Of a DNA stretch of 64,000 nt, positions 17,285-26,642 are shown piece by piece. Numbering within the stretch: position 1 is the first letter of the stretch; every line of letters starts with the position of its first letter. The stretch comes from Flavipsychrobacter sp. (GTDB taxonomy: Bacteria > Bacteroidota > Bacteroidia > Chitinophagales > Chitinophagaceae). Below the pieces are notes generated by a model. It was given only the letters and a program-made list of their open reading frames with translations, made no database searches and was not told where the DNA came from. The stretch covers positions 94,376 to 158,375 of the forward strand of contig JANINW010000027.1 in assembly GCA_024508935.1 (NCBI GenBank), read 5' to 3'. The position numbers and the translations under genes were made by a program.

Positions 17285-18708
17285 ACCGAAGTCCGGCTAC
17301 TCTTTTGCAGGAAGAAAAATATGGGTATACCTATTAAAACGATAATAAGGCCCGGCCATGTATAAGTTGGCTTATACATCAATAATACTGCGCAAATAAA
17401 TGCGGCTAGTAAAATGTATAGCAATGGTATTACAGGATAGCCAAACGCCTTGTATGGGCGTGGCATATCCGGCTGCGTTTTTCGCAGACGGAAGATACCT
17501 GCGATAGTAAGTATATAAAACAGTAGCACAGTAAAGATGATGAAATCGAGCAGGTTGCCATATTGTCCGCTCAGGCAAAGTACAGATGCCCAGATACACT
17601 GCATCCACAATGCTTTTGCAGGTACGCCTTTATTGTTCAGCTTACCGGCTGCAGGCAGGAATAGTCCATCTTTCGCCATGGTGTAGTACACACGTGCGCC
17701 GGATAGTATCAGTCCGTTATTGCAGCCGAAAGTAGACACCATGATAAGTGCGGCAATAAACCCGGTACCGAACGTGCCGAATATTTTTTGTGCTGCAGCT
17801 ACCGCTACCCTGTCGGCAGGGGCACTTGCTATTTCGCTAACACTCAGCACGTTCAGGTACATAAAGTTCATGCTTACATATAGCAGGGTCACTACTATAG
17901 TACCTATAAACAAACTGAGGCCTATATTACGTTCAGGTTTCTTTATTTCACCGGCAATGAAGGTCACATTGTTCCAGGCATCGCTGCTGAACAAAGCCCC
18001 TACCATGGCCACGCATATAGCTATGGTGAGGGTTGATGCAGATAAGCTCTCGTGGGCTATTACCCCATTACCACTCACTATTTTTTTAGCAAACCAGGCG
18101 CTATCCCAGTTACCATGCCATATACTGCTATCTTTTACCAGTATAAAACCGAATATAATAAGTGCTGCCATGGCAACTATCTTGGCCGAGGTGAATATCA
18201 ACTGTATCCATTTGCCGTTTTCTACTCCTCGTGAATTGATATAGGTGAGCAGGACGATGATGCCTATACCCAGCAACTGTGCGGCAGAAATATGGAACCC
18301 TTCAGCAGTGCCGATGAGAATATTGGAATCGCCCAATGATGGAATAAAATAACCGGTAAATTTTGCAAAGGCTACACCTACCGCGGCTATAGTTCCTGTT
18401 TGTATTACGGCAAAAAAAGACCAGCCATACAGGAAACCGAACATCTTGCCAAAAGCCTCACGCAGGTATACATACTGTCCGCCGGCTTTAGGGTACATGC
18501 CACTCAGCTCGCCATAACTAAGCGCTGCTGACAACGTAATGAAGCCTGATATAAGCCATACCACTACCAGCCAGCCTGCGCTGCCTACGTTGCGTGCTAT
18601 ATCGGCACTTACAATAAATATACCGGAGCCTATCATGGAGCCGATGACCATCAATGCGCCATCGAGCAAAGTGAGGGAACGGTGAAACGAGGTGTTGTTA
18701 TCTTCCAA
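17281..18708 (-). CDS. APC-family amino-acid permease
   Basis: A 475-residue membrane protein with about 12 hydrophobic helices. The first helix has the APC signature GSMIGSGIFIVSADIAR, followed by SYGELSGMYPKAGGQYVYLR. It resembles LAT/YfnA-type amino-acid transporters, which use proton symport or exchange. The substrate is not readable. The start codon is TTG at 18708 (MEDNNTSFHRS) and the stop overlaps the ATG of hldA. Confidence 0.87.
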   Translation of the reverse strand: MEDNNTSFHRSLTLLDGALMVIGSMIGSGIFIVSADIARNVGSAGWLVVVWLISGFITLSAALSYGELSGMYPKAGGQYVYLREAFGKMFGFLYGWSFFAVIQTGTIAAVGVAFAKFTGYFIPSLGDSNILIGTAEGFHISAAQLLGIGIIVLLTYINSRGVENGKWIQLIFTSAKIVAMAALIIFGFILVKDSSIWHGNWDSAWFAKKIVSGNGVIAHESLSASTLTIAICVAMVGALFSSDAWNNVTFIAGEIKKPERNIGLSLFIGTIVVTLLYVSMNFMYLNVLSVSEIASAPADRVAVAAAQKIFGTFGTGFIAALIMVSTFGCNNGLILSGARVYYTMAKDGLFLPAAGKLNNKGVPAKALWMQCIWASVLCLSGQYGNLLDFIIFTVLLFYILTIAGIFRLRKTQPDMPRPYKAFGYPVIPLLYILLAAFICAVLLMYKPTYTWPGLIIVLIGIPIFFFLQKSSRTSV

Positions 18709-18734
18709 AAGTCAGTGATTTAGCAAGAAAAATA

Positions 18735-19352
18735 CTACTTTTTCTTAGCTGTATCAACTGCATTTGCAGACTGTGAATTCATACCCTTTATTACATCCTG
18801 GGTAATATCCAGTTCTTTACTGGCATATAATATAGAACCCGATGGTGCATAAGACAGTATATAATCGAAATGCTTGTCTTTATTATATTCTGCCAGGAAA
18901 TTGTCCAGCCTGTCTTTCAGGTCTTTATTAAACGCCTCCTGCTCTGCCATCAGTTGTTCTGTAACAGCAGTCTTACGAGTTTCCAGGCTCTGGCCCATTT
19001 GTGCTATGCGTTTTTGAGCCGCTTCACCTTCAGCTTGTGTAAGGGTACCTGCCTGGTATTTACGCTGCACATTAGCAATATCTGCATCCATTTGCTGCTG
19101 CGAGCGTACCAGTTCTGCTTTTACAGCATCCTGCCTTTTCTCAAATTCTGCCTTTTTATTCTTCAAATAGGTATAGTTGGCTTCCAGCGTATCTATGTTT
19201 ACAAAAGCTATACGGCCATTGCCATTTACTACGGTAGATGCCGAACCTGTGCTGCCGCCGCCATTGCCCTTATTGCCGGAAAAATGCAAGCCAAACAGTA
19301 CCAGTACGCCTATTAAAGCCAGTGCACTAAGCACTGTAGAAAGGTTTTTCAT
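18735..19352 (-). CDS. OmpH/Skp-family periplasmic chaperone
   Basis: A 205-residue protein with an N-terminal membrane or signal segment (LSALALIGVLVLFGLHF), a Gly/Ser linker, then the OmpH pattern: GRIAFVNIDTLEANY, a long charged coiled coil (residues 62-150) and a C-terminal beta strand region (FDYILSYAPSGSILYA). Skp proteins hold unfolded outer-membrane proteins. The uncleaved-looking N-terminal helix suggests inner-membrane tethering. 26 bases upstream of the permease, so probably co-transcribed. Confidence 0.85.
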   Translation of the reverse strand: MKNLSTVLSALALIGVLVLFGLHFSGNKGNGGGSTGSASTVVNGNGRIAFVNIDTLEANYTYLKNKKAEFEKRQDAVKAELVRSQQQMDADIANVQRKYQAGTLTQAEGEAAQKRIAQMGQSLETRKTAVTEQLMAEQEAFNKDLKDRLDNFLAEYNKDKHFDYILSYAPSGSILYASKELDITQDVIKGMNSQSANAVDTAKKK

Positions 19353-19458
19353 TTATAAATTATTTATTGTGTGGTTGAAACTGCCGCGTTTAAAAAACGG
19401 TTAACGCGGCAAAAATAATATCTTATGTATAAGATTGTATGTGAATACTATCTTAAAA

Positions 19459-20553
19459 TCAAAAACCTGAACGGATAATGCCTCCGCCTATCACATCATC
19501 GCCCTCGTAAAACACGGCAGACTGCCCGGGGGCTATGCCGCTGACCATATGGCTGAAGTCTACACGCACCATATCTGCTTCTACAGACAGGCGGCTGTCC
19601 ATACCCGGATCTTTATAACGGATCTTGGTGGTAGCCTCCATACCGTCAGGTATCGCATCATATTTTACCATATTGATGCCCCCAACCAGCATACTGCCTT
19701 GTTGCAATTCATCTGCATCGCCTAGTACCACCGTATTTGTTTCAGGGATAATTTTGGTTACAAATATGGGCCTGCCAAGCGCTATATCCAGCCCTTTGCG
19801 CTGACCTATAGTGTAAAAAGGATATCCCCTGTGCTTGCCAACCACTTTACCATTGGTCAATACAAAATCTCCCCCCTCTACTTCTGCTTCCAGCGTAGGT
19901 ATCTGCCTTTTCAAAAATCCACGGTAATCATTATCGGGCACAAAGCATATTTCGTAACTCTCTGCCTTTTTCGACAACTCCTTATAGCCCATATCAAAAG
20001 CCATCTGGCGCACCTCGGTTTTCAGGTAGCCGCCCAGCGGGTATATGCTTCGGCTCAGGCAATCCTGCCCCAGGCCCCACAGCACATAGCTTTGGTCTTT
20101 GGTCAGGTCTTTTGCTTTGGAAAGCACAAAACGGCTATTCTCTTCACGCACCTTCACATAGTGGCCTGTTGATATATAATCACAATTCAGGGCATTGGCA
20201 CGCTTTAACAAAGCCGCCCATTTTATATGCGTATTGCAAAGCACACAAGGGTTTGGCGTACGACCTGCTATATATTCCTCAACAAAATTATTGATAACGA
20301 AATCACCGAATTCTTCGCGTATATCCAGCACATAGTGCGGAAAACCGTGATCTACAGCTGCCTGGCGGGCATCATTGAACGAATCCAGGTTGCAACAACC
20401 TGTTTCCTTCTTACCGCCACCCGAATGGGCGTAATCCCATGTTTTCATGGTAATACCTACCACCTCGTACCCCTGGTTGTGCAGCATAAGGGCTGCTACG
20501 GTACTATCTATACCGCCACTCATGGCCACCAATACTTTACCGTTCCTGCTCAT
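19459..20553 (-). CDS. mnmA: tRNA-specific 2-thiouridylase MnmA
   Basis: A 364-residue enzyme that thiolates U34 of Lys, Glu and Gln tRNAs. Visible are the PP-loop MSGGIDSTVAAL, GCCNLDSFNDAR, the nucleophile Cys in NPCVLCN, the second catalytic Cys in SYEICFVPDNDYRGF and the C-terminal PGQSAVFYEGD barrel. The start at 20553 (MSRNGK) is preferred: the next ATG upstream (20574) lies inside the TACCTTTG promoter box. Confidence 0.95.
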   Translation of the reverse strand: MSRNGKVLVAMSGGIDSTVAALMLHNQGYEVVGITMKTWDYAHSGGGKKETGCCNLDSFNDARQAAVDHGFPHYVLDIREEFGDFVINNFVEEYIAGRTPNPCVLCNTHIKWAALLKRANALNCDYISTGHYVKVREENSRFVLSKAKDLTKDQSYVLWGLGQDCLSRSIYPLGGYLKTEVRQMAFDMGYKELSKKAESYEICFVPDNDYRGFLKRQIPTLEAEVEGGDFVLTNGKVVGKHRGYPFYTIGQRKGLDIALGRPIFVTKIIPETNTVVLGDADELQQGSMLVGGINMVKYDAIPDGMEATTKIRYKDPGMDSRLSVEADMVRVDFSHMVSGIAPGQSAVFYEGDDVIGGGIIRSGF

Positions 20554-20571
20554 ATATTTACCGGAAAGGTG

Positions 20572-20579
20572 CAAAGGTA
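20572..20579 (-). promoter_or_regulatory. -7 box of mnmA
   Basis: Reads TACCTTTG on the minus strand, 18 bases before ATG 20553; it decides the start. Confidence 0.65.
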
Positions 20580-20649
20580 CGAATAAGCCGCGGAGCTACC
20601 ATTTTATTGCCCTATACATGTATTAATGCTTATTATCGGCTGCCTGTGC

Positions 20650-20657
20650 TAATTTTG
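20650..20657 (+). promoter_or_regulatory. -7 box of the aro operon (near-leaderless)
   Basis: TAATTTTG, 8 bases before the aroB ATG. Confidence 0.6.
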
Positions 20658-20665
20658 GGGTACAA

Positions 20666-21706
20666 ATGAATTATTCCGTTTCTTTCCCCTCCGGCACCGT
20701 ACAATACTATACGGCAGGCAGTTTCGCCACTTTACACGAAATAGTGGATACGGATGACTGTATTGTCCTTACAGACAATCACATAGCAACTATTTACCAT
20801 TCACTGCTTGCGCCTTACAGAACAATAGTAATACCGGCAGGTGAAGACCATAAAACGGCTGAAACCATCAGTTATATCACCGACGAGCTGCTGAAATACG
20901 AAGCTCACCGCCATACTACCCTTATAGCATTGGGAGGCGGCATGATAACAGATATAGGAGGTTATGTGGCATCGATATATATGCGGGGCCTGCACTACGG
21001 CTTTATACCCACCACTATCCTGGGTATGGTAGATGCTGCTATAGGTGGAAAGAATGGCATAAACCATAAGCTGCAAAAGAACCTGTTGGGCACCATTAAC
21101 CAACCACAATTCGTTCTGTATGATGCCGGTTTCCTGCAAAGCCTGCCGCTGGAAGAATGGAGCAACGGTTTTGCAGAGGTGATAAAATACGCGTGCCTGT
21201 TCGACAAACCTTTGTTTAAAGAACTGGAACAGCACGATATTGACTACTACCGTGGCAATCAAACAGCGCTGAATAAGATCATTGAAACATGTGCCGACTG
21301 GAAAAACAAAATAGTGCTGGCTGACGAACGCGAAACAGGCGCCCGCAAATTGCTCAACTTCGGGCATACTACCGGGCATGCTTTCGAAACATTGTACCAA
21401 CTTCCGCATGGATATGCCGTAGCATTGGGTATGATGGTAGCCTGCCAGGCATCAATAGAGCATTGCATGCTGGATGCATCAGTACCGCAGCGCTTGCAGC
21501 ATTTATTGCAGGCATATAAACTACCGGTGCAGCAGGCAATAGATATACCCAAAGTGATGGATGTATTGCGCATGGACAAAAAGCGCAACAAAAGCAGCAT
21601 TGATTTTATACTGCTCACAGAAATTGGCAACGCGGTAATAAAACCACTTTCAACGGAAGAAATACAATCTGCATTAGTATCTTTCAGCCATGCAAGCCAT
21701 AGTTAG
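20666..21706 (+). CDS. aroB: 3-dehydroquinate synthase
   Basis: A 346-residue enzyme of the shikimate pathway that cyclises DAHP to 3-dehydroquinate with NAD and a divalent metal. Motifs are ALGGGMITDIGGYVAS, the TTILGMVDAAIGGKNGIN segment and the metal His motif LNFGHTTGHAFE. First gene of aroB-aroA-aroC; its last 17 bases overlap aroA. Confidence 0.95.
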   Translation: MNYSVSFPSGTVQYYTAGSFATLHEIVDTDDCIVLTDNHIATIYHSLLAPYRTIVIPAGEDHKTAETISYITDELLKYEAHRHTTLIALGGGMITDIGGYVASIYMRGLHYGFIPTTILGMVDAAIGGKNGINHKLQKNLLGTINQPQFVLYDAGFLQSLPLEEWSNGFAEVIKYACLFDKPLFKELEQHDIDYYRGNQTALNKIIETCADWKNKIVLADERETGARKLLNFGHTTGHAFETLYQLPHGYAVALGMMVACQASIEHCMLDASVPQRLQHLLQAYKLPVQQAIDIPKVMDVLRMDKKRNKSSIDFILLTEIGNAVIKPLSTEEIQSALVSFSHASHS

Positions 21707-22982
21707 CCCGGGATTTCTGCAAGGAACCATCAAAGCCGTACCATCCAAAAGCATGATGCAAAGAGTATGTGCCGCGGCATTGCTACACCGGGGCCGCACA
21801 ACTATACATAATGCAGGACAGTCCGATGACGATAAAGCAGCCCTGCATATCATTCAGCAGTTGGGCGCTACCGTGCAACAGGCAGGGGACATTATAACTA
21901 TCGGCTCAGCTGGCATCCGCCCTGTAACCAATACGATTGATTGCGGCGAAAGCGGGCTGTCGGCACGTTTGTTCATACCCATTGCAGCTACTGCCTCAGA
22001 GACAATAACCATTACAGGACATGGCAGCCTCCTTAAAAGGCCCATGCATATTTATAGTGACATATTGCCGCAGCTTGGTGTACAGGTACAGTCACAAAAC
22101 GGGCATTTACCCTTTACAGTAACTGGTCCATTGCAACCACAATCAACAGAACTAGATGGTTCCTTAAGCTCGCAGTTTTTAACCGGCATGCTCTTCGCTT
22201 ATGCGTTTACGGCTATAGCACCTGTTACCATTACAGTAAAAGAACTGAACAGCAAACCTTATATAGACCTGACGCTGCAAATATTGGAGCTGTTCGGTAA
22301 AATTGTTACGAACGATAATTATGAGACCTTTACTATAGACCCTTCATTATTCAAACCGGTGCAAAATGTAGAGATAAGTATTGAAGGCGATTGGAGCAGT
22401 GCTTCTTTCTGGCTAGCCGGTGCAGCTATTTCAGGAGACGTGACGGTTCAGGGTTTAAATACAGCATCTGTACAGGCAGATAAGGCTATACTGGCTGTAT
22501 TGCAGTCAGCAGGCGCATGGGTGCAAATAAATGATGATAGCGTGCAGGTAAAATCGCCCGACCGGCTGCGTGGTTTTGAAATAGATGCGACTGACTGTCC
22601 CGACCTCTTCCCTATTCTATCTGTAATGGCCGGTTATTGCCGCCGTGATAGTACTATACACGGTGTACACCGGCTGTTTCATAAAGAAAGTAACCGCGCC
22701 GGCAGTGTTAGCGATATGCTGTACCAGTTCGGTACTTACTTCTCTATGGAGAACGATAGCCTGGTAATAGAAGGCAGGTACAAACTGGACTATACTACTA
22801 TCGACAGTTATAACGACCACCGCATAGCCATGTCAGCAGCTATTGGCGCATTGCGCGCAAAGGGTGATGTTATTATAAATGACGCTGGCGCCGTATCTAA
22901 ATCATATCCCGGATTTTTCAGAGATTTGGAGCAGTTGGGCATACACTGCAGTATCAACACAAACGAGATAATAAATGAATAG
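21690..22982 (+). CDS. aroA: 5-enolpyruvylshikimate-3-phosphate synthase
   Basis: A 430-residue enzyme joining shikimate-3-phosphate with PEP. Visible motifs are the N-terminal VPSKSMMQR, NSKPYIDLTLQ, ATDCPDLFPIL and the C-terminal SYNDHRIAMSAA with the basic residues that hold the phosphates. The N-terminus lacks the usual GSKS form (here PSKS), a variation seen in this phylum. It overlaps aroB by 17 and aroC by 8 bases. Confidence 0.94.
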   Translation: MQAIVSPGFLQGTIKAVPSKSMMQRVCAAALLHRGRTTIHNAGQSDDDKAALHIIQQLGATVQQAGDIITIGSAGIRPVTNTIDCGESGLSARLFIPIAATASETITITGHGSLLKRPMHIYSDILPQLGVQVQSQNGHLPFTVTGPLQPQSTELDGSLSSQFLTGMLFAYAFTAIAPVTITVKELNSKPYIDLTLQILELFGKIVTNDNYETFTIDPSLFKPVQNVEISIEGDWSSASFWLAGAAISGDVTVQGLNTASVQADKAILAVLQSAGAWVQINDDSVQVKSPDRLRGFEIDATDCPDLFPILSVMAGYCRRDSTIHGVHRLFHKESNRAGSVSDMLYQFGTYFSMENDSLVIEGRYKLDYTTIDSYNDHRIAMSAAIGALRAKGDVIINDAGAVSKSYPGFFRDLEQLGIHCSINTNEIINE

Positions 22983-23952
22983 CTTCGGACGCATATTCCG
23001 CTTGAGTATTTTCGGCGAATCGCATGGTGCGCTGGTAGGTGTAACAATAGATGGCTGCCCTGCTGGCATTGACCTGCAGGAAGCAGACCTCCTGCCCGAC
23101 CTGGAACGCCGAAAGGCAGGAGCAACAGGCACCACACCACGGCAGGAAGCAGACCAGCCCGAAATAGCTACAGGTCTCTTCAATAATAAAACAACCGGTG
23201 CCCCTATTACCATACTGTTTCGCAATACCAATACCCGCTCTGCCGATTATGATGCGATAAGAAATACACCACGCCCAGGACATGCAGATTTTGTACTTGA
23301 TAAAAAATTTCATGGCTATAACGATTACCGCGGTGGCGGCCATTCTTCCGGTCGCCTTACGTTGGCATTAGTAGCCGCCGGTGTAGTGGCTAAAAAAGTC
23401 CTGCAGGGTATTGAGATAAATGCACACCTGGCAGAAGCCGGCGGCAATACCGATATAGAAGCTGCTATACAAAACGCCGTAGATACGCAGGACAGCATAG
23501 GTGGCATTATCAGTTGCCATGTAAAAGGCTTGCCTATCGCATTAGGAGAACCTTTTTTTGATTCGGTTGAATCTGCCATCAGCCATATTATATTTTCCAT
23601 CCCGGCCATCAAAGGCATTGAATTTGGCAGTGGCTTTTCTGCCGCCAGGATGAAAGGCAGCGAACATAATGATGCTATTATAGATGCTGAAGGTCATACA
23701 AGAACTAATTATGCGGGTGGTATCAATGGCGGCATTACCAACGGGAATGAACTGTACTTCCGCATAGCAGTAAAGCCTACCAGCAGCACACCACAGCAGC
23801 AGCAAACCTGGAACAATGCATCGCAGCAGGTAGAAGCTTTTACTGTAAAAGGCCGCCACGATCTCTGTATAGCATTGCGGGTGCCTGTAGTTGCTGAAGC
23901 AGCCACAGCCATAGCATTGGTAGACCTTTTGCTTATCAACAAAGCTTATTAA
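22975..23952 (+). CDS. aroC: chorismate synthase
   Basis: A 325-residue, FMN-dependent enzyme that makes chorismate. It shows all three signatures: GESHGALVGVTIDGCP, RPGHADF..GYNDYRGGGHSSGR, and the C-terminal GRHDLCIALRVPVVAEA. Somewhat shorter than typical (about 350-360 residues) but all motifs are intact. ATG overlaps the aroA stop by 8 bases. Confidence 0.94.
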   Translation: MNSFGRIFRLSIFGESHGALVGVTIDGCPAGIDLQEADLLPDLERRKAGATGTTPRQEADQPEIATGLFNNKTTGAPITILFRNTNTRSADYDAIRNTPRPGHADFVLDKKFHGYNDYRGGGHSSGRLTLALVAAGVVAKKVLQGIEINAHLAEAGGNTDIEAAIQNAVDTQDSIGGIISCHVKGLPIALGEPFFDSVESAISHIIFSIPAIKGIEFGSGFSAARMKGSEHNDAIIDAEGHTRTNYAGGINGGITNGNELYFRIAVKPTSSTPQQQQTWNNASQQVEAFTVKGRHDLCIALRVPVVAEAATAIALVDLLLINKAY

Positions 23953-24008
23953 CTGCCGGTAAAAGCTCATCAACTTTAACGATTGCTTTCCTTTAAGACA
24001 AGTATATT

Positions 24009-24016
24009 TATATTTG
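24009..24016 (+). promoter_or_regulatory. -7 box of the 24032 gene
   Basis: TATATTTG, 15 bases before ATG 24032; supports that start rather than 24014. Confidence 0.5.
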
Positions 24017-24031
24017 AGAATAACATTTACA

Positions 24032-24595
24032 ATGAAGAAAGTACTGTTACCCTGTTTTGTTTTCCTGCTGACTGCTGCTGCATTTGCACAAACAAAAAAG
24101 ATTAATCCGCTCGATGCAAAAGTGATCGCTGCTGCGAAACAAATGGATAATGCCCTTGTTAAAAAGGACTATGCCACTTTCATGAAAACCGTGTACCCGC
24201 AGGTTATCAGCAGTACAGAAGGTGGCGCAGAACGTATGGCAAAAGAGCTGCAGGCACAGCTGGAAGGCATGGAAAAATCAGGCAATAGCATAACAGCAGC
24301 GTGGCCGGGTAACCCATCAAAAATGATAGATACAGCCGGAGAAATGCAATGCACACTGCCACAGTTCATGAAAATGAAATTACCGAATGGCGTACTTACT
24401 ACAGAGACCACATTAATATGCCTGTCTCCCGACAAAGGCAATACCTGGTATTTTATAGATGCTACAGACAAGCCGATTGAACAATGGCGTTCTGTGTTCC
24501 CCAACATTAGCGGCCGCCTGGAAATACCTAAACCTAAAGAGCCTAAGTTTGAACCAACAGAAGAAATAAAAAAGGAGATGAGCAAAAGGAAGTAA
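24032..24595 (+). CDS. secreted protein of unknown function
   Basis: Unrecognised. The 187 residues start with a signal peptide (MKKVLLPCFVFLLTAAAFAQ). A helical part (AAAKQMDNALVKKDYATFMK) is followed by beta-rich sequence with WYFIDATDK, a pattern reminiscent of NTF2-like folds, and a charged Pro/Lys/Glu tail (PKPKEPKFEPTEEIKKEM). No catalytic residues stand out. It abuts the convergent glycosyltransferase gene. Confidence 0.6.
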   Translation: MKKVLLPCFVFLLTAAAFAQTKKINPLDAKVIAAAKQMDNALVKKDYATFMKTVYPQVISSTEGGAERMAKELQAQLEGMEKSGNSITAAWPGNPSKMIDTAGEMQCTLPQFMKMKLPNGVLTTETTLICLSPDKGNTWYFIDATDKPIEQWRSVFPNISGRLEIPKPKEPKFEPTEEIKKEMSKRK

Positions 24596-25747
24596 CTATC
24601 CCATAACTTCCTGGTACACCCTCATCACATTGGCGGCGCACCTTTCCTGCGTAAAGTTTTGCGCATGTGCCAGCCCTTTACTTATCATTGATGCACGCAG
24701 TGATTTATCCGTAGCTACTTTCATCATAGCATCCGCCATACTGTCCACACTATAAGGGTCTACATAATAGGCTGCATCCCCACCTGTCTCCGGCATACAC
24801 GATACATTAGAGGTTATAACCGGTATTTCGCTGAATAAACCTTCTAATACAGGCAAACCGAATCCTTCAAATATAGTTGGGTATATAAGCCCTTGCGAAA
24901 GCTGGTATAAGGCGGGGAAATCCCATGATTTATGAAATCCTTCCGACTTAGCTTCCGGGTGTTCTGATAAAAAAATGATCCTGTCCTGCAGGTTGTGTTC
25001 AGCTATATAACTCTTCACCTTTTCCATATATGCGCCACCTCTGCCTATCACCACCAATGGCATGTCCAGCCTGCCTTTTAATGCGTTTATGGCCTGGCAT
25101 ATCAGCAGTAAATTCTTTCTTTCTATAATAGACCCTACCGATAAAAAATATTTATCCGGCAAATTGTACTTGGCCTTTATACGCTGCTTTTCATCCTCGC
25201 TTACTTTCTGCAGGTACATTTTCTCACAGCTGGGATAACATACCGTCACCTTCTCTGCTGGAATCTTATACATATCTACCACATCATCCTTGCTCTGTTT
25301 GCTTACGGTTATAATATGGTCGGCATGCTCACAGGCATATTTGAATTTGCGGCGGTATATCTGTACATCTATCGCATTATACTGTTCAGGGTACCGTTCA
25401 AATATCAGGTCGTGGATAGTGACGATGGATTTTATACCTGTGCGTTGTATGCCGTACGGTATCTCATGGCTCATACCATGATACAGGTCTATACCCAGGC
25501 GCTTCAGTTCGCTTTTTACACCGCTGCTGCGCCACATGGCGCTGAAGTATTTATAAATGCCCTGTGGAGTAAGCACGTGCATATTATCTCCCGCAGGTAC
25601 CTTGAAATAAGGCGTGAATTTGGGAGCTACGAGGTAATACTCATGCTCAGGGAAATCCCTCGCAAAAGAGGCTGTAAGTATGCGCACATAATTACCCAGG
25701 CCGGTATCATTTTGAAAAGCCCTTTTTGCATCAAATGCTATACGCAT
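24596..25747 (-). CDS. GT4-type glycosyltransferase
   Basis: A 383-residue GT-B glycosyltransferase of group 1. N-terminal MRIAFDAKRAFQNDTGLGNY with the acceptor-side Gly loop, then the sugar-nucleotide half with SVGSIIERKNLLLI and the PTIFEGFGLPVLEG motif carrying the E-x7-E pair. The start at ATG 25747 begins directly at the Rossmann strand. It probably builds a surface polysaccharide or lipopolysaccharide; donor and acceptor unknown. It follows comB on the same strand by 24 bases. Confidence 0.85.
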   Translation of the reverse strand: MRIAFDAKRAFQNDTGLGNYVRILTASFARDFPEHEYYLVAPKFTPYFKVPAGDNMHVLTPQGIYKYFSAMWRSSGVKSELKRLGIDLYHGMSHEIPYGIQRTGIKSIVTIHDLIFERYPEQYNAIDVQIYRRKFKYACEHADHIITVSKQSKDDVVDMYKIPAEKVTVCYPSCEKMYLQKVSEDEKQRIKAKYNLPDKYFLSVGSIIERKNLLLICQAINALKGRLDMPLVVIGRGGAYMEKVKSYIAEHNLQDRIIFLSEHPEAKSEGFHKSWDFPALYQLSQGLIYPTIFEGFGLPVLEGLFSEIPVITSNVSCMPETGGDAAYYVDPYSVDSMADAMMKVATDKSLRASMISKGLAHAQNFTQERCAANVMRVYQEVMG

Positions 25748-25771
25748 ACGCTGTTCTTTCAATGAATATGA

Positions 25772-26503
25772 TTATTTGCCGTACACTACTAATTCCGCAC
25801 CGCGCAATACTGGCACAACGGGGTGAAGATCTGGCGTAGCACAATACTCCATATCTCCCTGCAGGCCGTATGCCGATAGCCTGCGGTAATGCGAACTATC
25901 TCTGAGGAAATGAATAAAATCTTTGCCGCCGGACTGTTTATACAAAGCATTTGCAGCCCTGGCACTATCACAGTTCACTGAAAAATGCTCTTGTATCCTA
26001 TTTACAACAGCCCCCGCAAACAGGGTATCTTCAAGATTGAACCTGTCTTTCCATGCGGCGCAGCCCAGCAATACATTTTTACCTGAATTGATAAGATAAT
26101 CGCATACTACAGAAAGGTTTAAGAACGAACCGGTAATAATAGTATCTGCATCTTTCACCATATGCAGCAGACGTGTACCATTGGTTGTGGTTAATACCAG
26201 GGTCTTGCCCTTCACAAATTCAGCGGGGTATTCAGCAGGAGAATTACCATATTGCAGGCCTTCTGCTACTTTGCCATCCCTTTCGCCCGCAGTTATACTA
26301 TCAGGTATTCTTTGCCCGAGTTCAATACATTCGGCTACTGCAGCCACCGGTATCACGCATTTAGCACCGTTGTGCAAAGCCGCAGCTATGGTGGAGGTAG
26401 CGCGAAACACATCAATGATAACTACAACAGCTCCCTTCGTATCGTATAAATGCAGTAAGGCCGGAGATAAACATACTTCAAGCCTTGGCAATTCTTTGTT
26501 CAT
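25772..26503 (-). CDS. comB: 2-phosphosulfolactate phosphatase family protein ComB
   Basis: A 243-residue protein with the ComB motifs VVVIIDVFRATSTIAAAL, ITAGERDGKV, GNSPAEY, TTTNGTR and GCAAWKDRF-NLEDTLFAGA. ComB removes phosphate from 2-phosphosulfolactate (known from coenzyme M synthesis). In Bacteroidota, which do not make coenzyme M, the substrate may be sulfolactate or another organosulfonate, or a different acid phosphate. No ComA or ComC partner is adjacent. Confidence 0.87.
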   Translation of the reverse strand: MNKELPRLEVCLSPALLHLYDTKGAVVVIIDVFRATSTIAAALHNGAKCVIPVAAVAECIELGQRIPDSITAGERDGKVAEGLQYGNSPAEYPAEFVKGKTLVLTTTNGTRLLHMVKDADTIITGSFLNLSVVCDYLINSGKNVLLGCAAWKDRFNLEDTLFAGAVVNRIQEHFSVNCDSARAANALYKQSGGKDFIHFLRDSSHYRRLSAYGLQGDMEYCATPDLHPVVPVLRGAELVVYGK

Positions 26504-26587
26504 GTACAGTTCTTAATCCGCTGCAAGATAAAAGTATAAGTTGAGAGCGAAAAGCGCTGCGGGTTAAAGTATATCTATATGCAAATA

Positions 26588-26622
26588 AAAAAAGCCGTCC
26601 CAACTTATGGTTGGGACGGCTA
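26588..26622 (-). terminator. terminator of the gldKLMN operon
   Basis: Arms AGCCGTCCCAAC (26593-26604) and GTTGGGACGGCT (26610-26621) are perfectly complementary, with a U run on the minus strand. Confidence 0.92.
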
Positions 26623-26642
26623 ATATTTTAAGATGCCGGCTA

